A stretch of DNA of 35,736 nt from Planctomycetota bacterium (GTDB taxonomy: Bacteria; Planctomycetota; UBA1135; UBA2386), in contig JANQJF010000043.1 in assembly GCA_028281765.1 (NCBI GenBank), forward strand, positions 1 to 35,736. The letters run 5' to 3'. Position 1 is the first letter of the stretch, and every line of letters starts with the position of its first letter. The notes under the pieces were generated by a model. It saw nothing but the letters and a program-made list of their open reading frames with translations, did no database searches and was not told the origin of the DNA. A program made the position numbers and the translations under genes. Positions 30,753 to 35,736 of the stretch are shown piece by piece.

Positions 30753-31379
30753 ATGGCTTGCCCGCTCTACAAAGAAGACGCACGTTTCCTGAAGCGTCGC
30801 CAGGTGATCCAGGGGCGGCCGCGCTCGGTCCGCGAGCGCGTGCCGTTGCCGTATTGCGTGCACGCGCACACGCCGGTCGCTCGCGAAGCCGTGCAACACG
30901 ACCCGAACGGTGCGACCCTGCTCGGATGTGGCGGGGATCCGCGACGCTGTGAGGTCGACGAGCCGCTGCGGCGCGAGGATGCCGAGTGGGACGAGCACGC
31001 GTTCGACGACGACGTGGTCGAAGAGGGGTCGCGGCTCGCACCGGAGGACCGTCGGATCGCGGCGCGCGTGATCGCGACGGCGGCCGGCAGGTTCCGAACC
31101 GTGCAAGCTGTCGCTTTGCACGAGAGCGCGTTGTCGATCGAGGTCGCGGATTCGCGCGAGTTCGCGGCGATCGGGGCCGCGTGCAAAGAGGCGCTGGCCG
31201 CACTCGAGGTCCTGCTGCAGATCGAAGTCGGAGAGCAAGAGTTCGCGGTCGTGCTGCTCGACGCGAGTTCGCGCGACTACCTCGGTGAACTCGTCGAGTG
31301 GCGCGACGTCGTCGTGCGTGACGAAGCTCATCGCGCGGTCTTCGAGGGCGGCGAACACCTCTACGAAGTTTCCGTCTGA
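30753..31379 (+). CDS. hypothetical protein with a Cys/His-rich N-terminus
   Basis: 208 residues, not recognised. The first ~70 residues hold Cys3, Cys35, His37, His39, Cys59 and Cys66 in short motifs (CPLYKED, YCVHAHTPV, GCGGDPRRC), a plausible zinc or Fe-S site. The rest is acidic and alternates helix and strand. There is no signal peptide. The start follows GAGGAG (about 30742-30747) at normal spacing. It lies 33 nt after the sulfatase-SGNH gene, but a TACCCT box suggests its own transcript. Confidence 0.7.
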   Translation: MACPLYKEDARFLKRRQVIQGRPRSVRERVPLPYCVHAHTPVAREAVQHDPNGATLLGCGGDPRRCEVDEPLRREDAEWDEHAFDDDVVEEGSRLAPEDRRIAARVIATAAGRFRTVQAVALHESALSIEVADSREFAAIGAACKEALAALEVLLQIEVGEQEFAVVLLDASSRDYLGELVEWRDVVVRDEAHRAVFEGGEHLYEVSV

Positions 31380-31391
31380 CGGCCTACCGCA

Positions 31392-31414
31392 ACGCACACG
31401 CGTCCCGTGTGCGT
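31392..31414 (+). terminator. strong hairpin, possible terminator
   Basis: ACGCACACG (31392-31400) and CGTGTGCGT (31406-31414) form a perfect 9-bp stem around a 5-nt loop, 13 nt after the stop of the Cys/His-rich gene. There is no T-run, so intrinsic termination is uncertain. As a palindrome it could also bind a regulator of the next gene. Confidence 0.5.
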
Positions 31415-31421
31415 ACCGACG

Positions 31422-31449
31422 TTGTCGACTCCGCTTCGCTGCCTAGACT
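31422..31449 (+). promoter_or_regulatory. putative promoter of the secreted protein gene
   Basis: TTGTCG (31422-31427) and TAGACT (31444-31449) are spaced by 16 nt and match -35 and -10 boxes at 4 of 6 positions each. A leader of about 25 nt with GGAGG (31472-31476) precedes the ATG at 31481. Confidence 0.5.
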
Positions 31450-31480
31450 GCCGAGTATCCCAGAACTCAACGGAGGCACT

Positions 31481-32548
31481 ATGCATACCAAACTCTCCCT
31501 TCTCGCCTGTGCTCTGATGGTCACGCCCGTTGCCGCACAGCTCGAAATCTCGCTCGGCGTTCGCGAAACCGGCGCGGCGGGCGGTTCGTTCACCGCGATC
31601 GGTGACAACGGCGGATTCTCGGGTGCGATCGAGTGGGTCAACCTCGACGGTCAAACCCTGAATCTCGATGGGACGTGGCAGACGTTCACGTTCAACTTCG
31701 CGACCGACACGCTGACCGGTTTCACCGGCAACGGTGCCGTCGACGGCGACTTCGGCACCCTCGAACACATCCGGATCCGCAACACCGGTGGCGTCGCAGG
31801 GAACATCGCGCTCTGGATCGACGACATCGTCAACACGACCGATGCCGGCGCGTCGACGGTTGCCGATTTCGAGAGCACGGCCGACGGCGCGGAGGACGTG
31901 TTCCAGGAGCCGAGCTTCTCGGGCTCGACCGGCGGCAACGTCTTGACCGGCTCGGATTCGTCGGGCGTCACGAGTGCGATCGCGAACTCCGGTTCCAAGT
32001 CGTTCCGCTGCGACTGGGAATACACCGACACGACGGACACGCGCTGGGTGCGACTCACGACGTTCCAGACGCCGAACACTCCGAACCCGCTGATCCGGTT
32101 CGACATGAACAGCGTCATCACGATCGCCATCCGCGGTCTCAACTGTGATCCCGGTAGCGCGACGGTCTCGGCCGGTTGCCCGCCCGGCTTGCACAGCCTT
32201 GGCGGTCCGGTGATCGGCGTCGAGGGTTCGCCCGGCATCGGCACCGACTTCAACATCACCGCCGACAACGTGTTCGGTTCGATCACGGCATTGTTCCTCG
32301 GTTCCGAGATCGCGCCGATTCCCCTGTCGATCCTGAGTCCGGTGCCGGGAGCGTCGCTCTGCATCACGCCGGTGGTTCTGTCGATTCCCTACTCCGGCTC
32401 GAGCCCGGCCAGCATCACGATCCCGCTGTCGGACGACCCGTTCCTCTGCGGCACGGCGATCGACTGCCAGTGGCTCGATCTCGACGTGACGATCGGGAAC
32501 CTCGCGCTCGGCTCCTCCGAGGTCCTGAACATCGTCGTCGGCAGCTGA
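31481..32548 (+). CDS. secreted beta-rich protein, unknown function
   Basis: The ATG at 31481 follows GGAGG at 4 nt spacing; the longer start at 31409 would include the promoter. The protein has 355 residues. Signal peptide: KLSLLACALMVTPVAAQ. The mature chain is Gly/Thr/Ser/Asp-rich and low in Lys. Residues about 60-115 (WQTFTFNFATDTLTGF ... IALWIDDIV) look like a jelly-roll carbohydrate-binding domain, with a second strand-rich unit around VADFESTADGAE. Four Cys in the second half may form disulfides. The C-terminus GSSEVLNIVVGS resembles the ends of secreted planctomycete proteins, without a recognisable sorting motif. Its own promoter, strong ribosome binding site and flanking hairpins suggest high expression. 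Confidence 0.8.
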   Translation: MHTKLSLLACALMVTPVAAQLEISLGVRETGAAGGSFTAIGDNGGFSGAIEWVNLDGQTLNLDGTWQTFTFNFATDTLTGFTGNGAVDGDFGTLEHIRIRNTGGVAGNIALWIDDIVNTTDAGASTVADFESTADGAEDVFQEPSFSGSTGGNVLTGSDSSGVTSAIANSGSKSFRCDWEYTDTTDTRWVRLTTFQTPNTPNPLIRFDMNSVITIAIRGLNCDPGSATVSAGCPPGLHSLGGPVIGVEGSPGIGTDFNITADNVFGSITALFLGSEIAPIPLSILSPVPGASLCITPVVLSIPYSGSSPASITIPLSDDPFLCGTAIDCQWLDLDVTIGNLALGSSEVLNIVVGS

Positions 32549-32552
32549 GACG

Positions 32553-32590
32553 CCGGATCTTCGGGGGGTGCCCTCCGCCCCCCGATCCGG
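32553..32590 (+). terminator. strong terminator-like hairpin
   Basis: CCGGATC (32553-32559) pairs with GATCCGG (32584-32590), and CGGGGGG (32562-32568) with the CCCCCCG just inside it. That makes 14 base pairs with a 2-nt bulge. It lies 4 nt after the stop of the secreted-protein gene. A proper T-run is lacking. Confidence 0.65.
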
Positions 32591-32628
32591 TATCGTCCGG
32601 GCGCCCCTCTCCCTGCGATCCCTAGCCC

Positions 32629-33078
32629 ATGCTGTACGGAACGACCCGCGTCCGCTCCGACCGGAGCTCGCGTCCGCGTGACCTGCACGTGCGTTGCCCC
32701 TCCTGTAAAGGGCGCGCGCTCGCGACCAAATCCACCGAGCGGGACCACGACGTCATCGTCGGCGACTGCCGCACGACCTGGATGCACGGTGACTGGTCGC
32801 TGCGTTGCGACGTCTGCACGTTCACGAACGAAGGGCTCACCTACGTCGAGCTACCCGGGCCCTACTACGAGGTGCAGGCGCGCGGCGTGTCGCTGTGGGC
32901 CTTCAACGAGCAGCACCTGACGATGCTGCTCGATCTGCTCGAAGGGCGGGATGTCGAGCGGCACCCCTACGCGTGGCTCGCGAGCTACGCGGACCGAGAC
33001 TGGCTGCGGCGCGGTGCCCGCAAGGCGCTCGCGCGCGCCGTCCGGCGACAGTGGGGCGACGCTGCCGTAGTCGGGTAG
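32629..33078 (+). CDS. hypothetical zinc-ribbon protein
   Basis: 149 residues. Cys23-x2-Cys26 (CPSC) and Cys60-x2-Cys63 (CDVC) form a likely zinc ribbon spanning residues 20-68. The second half is helical, with several Trp/Tyr and a basic C-terminus (RKALARAVRRQWG). There is no signal peptide. It is not assigned to a named family. Such small zinc ribbons bind nucleic acid or protein partners. The kinase gene follows after 30 nt, so cotranscription is possible. Confidence 0.72.
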   Translation: MLYGTTRVRSDRSSRPRDLHVRCPSCKGRALATKSTERDHDVIVGDCRTTWMHGDWSLRCDVCTFTNEGLTYVELPGPYYEVQARGVSLWAFNEQHLTMLLDLLEGRDVERHPYAWLASYADRDWLRRGARKALARAVRRQWGDAAVVG

Positions 33079-33108
33079 ACTCGCGGTAGCGTCACGTGCG
33101 CGCCGTAG

Positions 33109-35643
33109 ATGAGACCGACCGAAGAGTGGCACTCCGCGGACCCGATCGAAGCCCTGTTGCTCGAAGTCCTCGAGCGGCCGGAGGGCGAGTGGACCTCGGC
33201 GCTCGATGCCGCGTGTGAAGCGCACCCGGAGCAGGCGGGGGTGCTGCGCCAGAGATTCGCGGCGATGCAGCGCTTGGGCCTCACGGATGCGCCCGCGCCC
33301 GACGAAATCCCCGAGCGGCTCGGTGACTTTCGGCTGATCGAGCGGCTCGGCGGTGGGGGCATGGGCGTCGTCTACCTCGCCGACGAAGAGTCGATCGGAC
33401 GTCGCGTCGCGCTCAAGGTCATTCGCCCGGAGTGCCTCTACTTCCCGGATGCGCGCGAGCGCTTTCGCCGCGAGGTGGCGGCATGCGCGAAGCTCGCGCA
33501 TCCCGGGATCGTGCCGGTCTACGCGTTCGGTGAGGCCGATGGAGTGCCCTACTTCACGATGGAGCGCGTGCGAGGTCGCAGTCTGCAGGAAGTGATCCTG
33601 TCGCTGCAGACGTCGCCGCCCGAACTGCTGCAGCCGAGTGCGGTCGCTTCGTTGCTCGATTCGGACGCAGATCCGTTCGGGATGAGCTGGATCGACTTCT
33701 GCGTGCGTTCGCTGGTCGCGACGGCGGGCGCCCTGCAGCACGCCCATGACAGCGGCGTGCTGCATCGCGACATCAAGCCGGGCAACCTGATGGTGACGTC
33801 CGACGGTTCGATCCGCGTGTTGGACTTCGGATTGTCGCTGACCGAGGGTGCGACGCGAATGACGCAGAGCGGCAGCGCGCTCGGGTCCCTGCCGTACATG
33901 GCACCCGAGCAGGTTCGTGGCGAACGTGTGGATCGGCGCGCCGACGTCTACTCGCTCGGCGTGACCGCCTACGAGTTGTTGTCGTTGACGTGTCCGTTCT
34001 TGCACGAGCGGCCGGACGACGTCCGGGCCGCGATCGTGCACGGAACCGTCGTGCCCTTGGCCAAACGCAACCCTGCCGTGCCGCGCGATCTGGCGCTGAT
34101 CGTGGCGAAGGCCATGCACGTCGATCGGGATCGGCGCTACGCGACGTGTGCGGAGTTCGCGGCCGATCTGCAGCGATGCGCGGAGCGACGTCCGGTGCAA
34201 GCGCGCGCGGATTCGGTCGCGTATCGCGCCCGTCGCTTCGTGGGCCGGCATCCCTTGCCAGTGGCGTTCGGAGGCGTTGCCGTGCTGGCTTCGCTCGTCG
34301 CCGCGTGGACTTGGTGGTCGCAGAGCGAGCGTGCGGACGATGACTTGCGCTCGCTCCACGACGCATACGACATCGTCCTCCAGCTCGGGCGAGAGCTCGA
34401 AAACCTGAGCGGCGCGCGGCCCCGTGAGATCCGCCTGCACGAGGGATTCCTCGAGACCCTGCAGGCGCGCACCGATGCCGGCGACGACAGCACCGAGGTG
34501 CGGCTGCTCCGCGCCGTGACGCACATTCGCCTCGGTCGGGTCCTGGGCGATGATACGCAGCTCAGCGAAGGCCGGGTCGACGAGAGTCGAGAGCACTACG
34601 AGGATGCGGAGGCTCTCGCGCGTGAGGTCTTGGCCGAAGTGCCGGGCGATCGGCGGGCCCGTCAGTATCTCGCGCTCGCGCTCAAAGGCCTCGGCGGCGT
34701 GGCGCAGGCGAGTCGGATGCCGCAGCAAGCGCTGGAGTATTTCGAGGCGGCTCTCGCCGGGCTCGATCCCTTCGAAGACTCGGCGGCAAATCAGCTCGCG
34801 GCGCTGCTGCACATCAACGCCGGGGATCAACTCGGCAGCCAGCACTTCGCGAACCTGGGTGACCCGGACCGTGCGCGAGGCCACTACGAGCGTGCCGCGG
34901 AGTTGGCGGTCGAGCTCATCGAGATCGACCGGCGCGGCAACAGTCGGCTGCCATATCTCGTGCACGAGCGGCTCGGCGATCTCGAGGCGGCGCGGGAGAA
35001 TCTCGCCGGCGCGCGCGAGCACTGGCGGATCGCGGCCCGCGTCGCGCACGAGCGGGCGGATGCGCGGCCCACCGATTTTCAGGCTCAGCGTGATGCGGCT
35101 CTCTGCGTCGAACGGCAGGCGCGGTTGGCGCAGGAAGCCGGCGACTTCGACGCCGCGATCGAGCAGTTCGGCTCGGCGCTCGCGAGGCTGGAGCCGCTCC
35201 GCGAATCGAACCCTACGAACGCGTCGATCGCGCGGACCGTCGCCACGGAGCGTCGCCTGCTGGCGATCGCGGTCGGCACTGCGGGGCTCGGCGAATCCGA
35301 CGTTGCGGCGCGAAGTGCCCGGCTGCGCGAGGCGATCGATCTGGAGATTCGCGTGCTCGAAGAACGGATCGAGGTGCTCCGGCTCGCCCCGCTGCATCCG
35401 AGCTACGTCGAAGATCTGCTCGACGATCTCGAGATCGCGGCGGACATGATCCTCGCCGCAGGCACGGCCGAGCGCGACGGGGAGCGAGTGTGGAGCGTGT
35501 TCGCCGTGTTCCTCGCGGAGGGAATGCCGCCGCAGGCGATCCTCGAGCAGTGTCTCGCTCGCGCTCGCTCCATACAGATTCGAATCGGCGTTGAAGCCGA
35601 GAGCGCTGCGCGCGTGCTCGATGCGCTCGGCGAGTCTCGCTAG
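33109..35643 (+). CDS. membrane Ser/Thr protein kinase with TPR-like sensor tail
   Basis: 844 residues. An ~70-residue leader precedes a Hanks-type kinase domain (about 72-360): glycine loop LGGGGMGVVY, ALKVI lysine, HRDIKPGN with catalytic Asp221, DFG (Asp239) and MAPEQ. One membrane helix (about 382-400) leads into a ~430-residue helical tail built of TPR-like units (for example ALEYFEAALAGLDPF and AAELAVELIEIDRRG). This is the PknB-type layout common in Planctomycetota, where dozens of such kinases occur. All catalytic residues are present, so it should be active. The signal bound by the tail is unknown. TAGACT at 33076 may be the -10 box. Confidence 0.94.
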   Translation: MRPTEEWHSADPIEALLLEVLERPEGEWTSALDAACEAHPEQAGVLRQRFAAMQRLGLTDAPAPDEIPERLGDFRLIERLGGGGMGVVYLADEESIGRRVALKVIRPECLYFPDARERFRREVAACAKLAHPGIVPVYAFGEADGVPYFTMERVRGRSLQEVILSLQTSPPELLQPSAVASLLDSDADPFGMSWIDFCVRSLVATAGALQHAHDSGVLHRDIKPGNLMVTSDGSIRVLDFGLSLTEGATRMTQSGSALGSLPYMAPEQVRGERVDRRADVYSLGVTAYELLSLTCPFLHERPDDVRAAIVHGTVVPLAKRNPAVPRDLALIVAKAMHVDRDRRYATCAEFAADLQRCAERRPVQARADSVAYRARRFVGRHPLPVAFGGVAVLASLVAAWTWWSQSERADDDLRSLHDAYDIVLQLGRELENLSGARPREIRLHEGFLETLQARTDAGDDSTEVRLLRAVTHIRLGRVLGDDTQLSEGRVDESREHYEDAEALAREVLAEVPGDRRARQYLALALKGLGGVAQASRMPQQALEYFEAALAGLDPFEDSAANQLAALLHINAGDQLGSQHFANLGDPDRARGHYERAAELAVELIEIDRRGNSRLPYLVHERLGDLEAARENLAGAREHWRIAARVAHERADARPTDFQAQRDAALCVERQARLAQEAGDFDAAIEQFGSALARLEPLRESNPTNASIARTVATERRLLAIAVGTAGLGESDVAARSARLREAIDLEIRVLEERIEVLRLAPLHPSYVEDLLDDLEIAADMILAAGTAERDGERVWSVFAVFLAEGMPPQAILEQCLARARSIQIRIGVEAESAARVLDALGESR

Positions 35644-35667
35644 TGCCCCGCGTCCGAAGTCCGCATC

Positions 35668-35736
35668 ATGAGTAACCGGCCATTCGACCCGCTCGCTGCG
35701 TTGCTGCTCCTCAACTTGTCCACTGACAAGCCGTGT
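35668..35736 (+). CDS. start of a hypothetical gene, cut by the window end
   Basis: An ATG at 35668 opens a frame of 23 codons that runs off the window: MSNRPFDPLAALLLLNLS and a few more residues. Spacing after the kinase stop (24 nt) and the lack of stops support a gene, but the fragment is too short to recognise. Confidence 0.35.
   Translation, partial: MSNRPFDPLAALLLLNLSTDKPC

Noticed and set aside
32851..35397. An 848-codon open frame on the minus strand opposite the kinase
   Set aside because: It mirrors a clear kinase gene and reads as Arg/His/Leu-rich nonsense. Long antisense frames are expected in GC-rich DNA.
1..35736. tRNA, rRNA, CRISPR array, insertion sequence, phage or attachment site
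   Set aside because: No cloverleaf, repeat-spacer series, transposase, integrase or terminal repeats were seen while reading both strands. A tRNAscan and repeat search would be decisive.

Overview
The window is GC-rich bacterial chromosome, almost fully coding, and most probably from a member of the Planctomycetota. The signs are two sulfatases with signal peptides, a secreted PQQ-type beta-propeller with the planctomycete-style N-terminal QWRGPDRTG stretch, a HEAT-VWA protein, an ECF sigma factor with a giant membrane anti-sigma, a Ser/Thr kinase with a TPR-like tail, and many unrecognised secreted proteins. The phylum is an inference from gene content.

Layout. 158-1387: a secreted thioredoxin-like protein with an in-frame TGA that looks like selenocysteine. 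1433-3104: a membrane protein and an Excalibur-type lipoprotein. 3191-5518: a BlaI repressor with two operators and a BlaR1-like M56 protease fused to ExbD-like and TonB-C-like domains. 5546-7587: DUF2161 nuclease-fold protein, LysE exporter and AlkD-like DNA glycosylase. 7591-9333 (minus): HEAT-VWA protein. 9496-11730: a cobalamin riboswitch and a three-gene B12-salvage operon. 11740-13008 (minus): PQQ-like propeller.

13060-21453 is a lipid-modification locus with two divergent arms. The minus arm is a cyclopropane-synthase-like methyltransferase, a lipocalin and a second probable selenoprotein (SelL/peroxiredoxin-like). The plus arm is a desaturase, an FAD oxidoreductase, DUF1365, a second cyclopropane-synthase-like enzyme and DUF2878, followed by a DUF4345-like gene on the minus strand and a chalcone-isomerase-like lipoprotein. 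Together they suggest synthesis and protection of an unusual fatty acid.

21499-35736: an SDR enzyme, a sulfatase fused to a zinc-metallopeptidase domain, an anti-sigma/FecR/C25-like fusion with its ECF sigma factor, an orphan DNA methyltransferase, a sulfatase-SGNH hydrolase fusion, two Cys/His-rich hypotheticals, a secreted protein flanked by strong hairpins, a Ser/Thr kinase and the first codons of a last gene.

The two strongest observations are the UGA-interrupted genes at 158-1387 and 13060-13593. Each reads through in frame into conserved-looking sequence and each has a hairpin about 30 nt after the UGA, as expected of bacterial SECIS elements. A conventional gene caller would truncate both. 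A second genome-style observation is a set of TAnnnT hexamers placed 6-7 nt before start codons that lack Shine-Dalgarno sequences, which points to leaderless transcripts. No tRNA, rRNA, CRISPR array, insertion sequence or phage gene was recognised.
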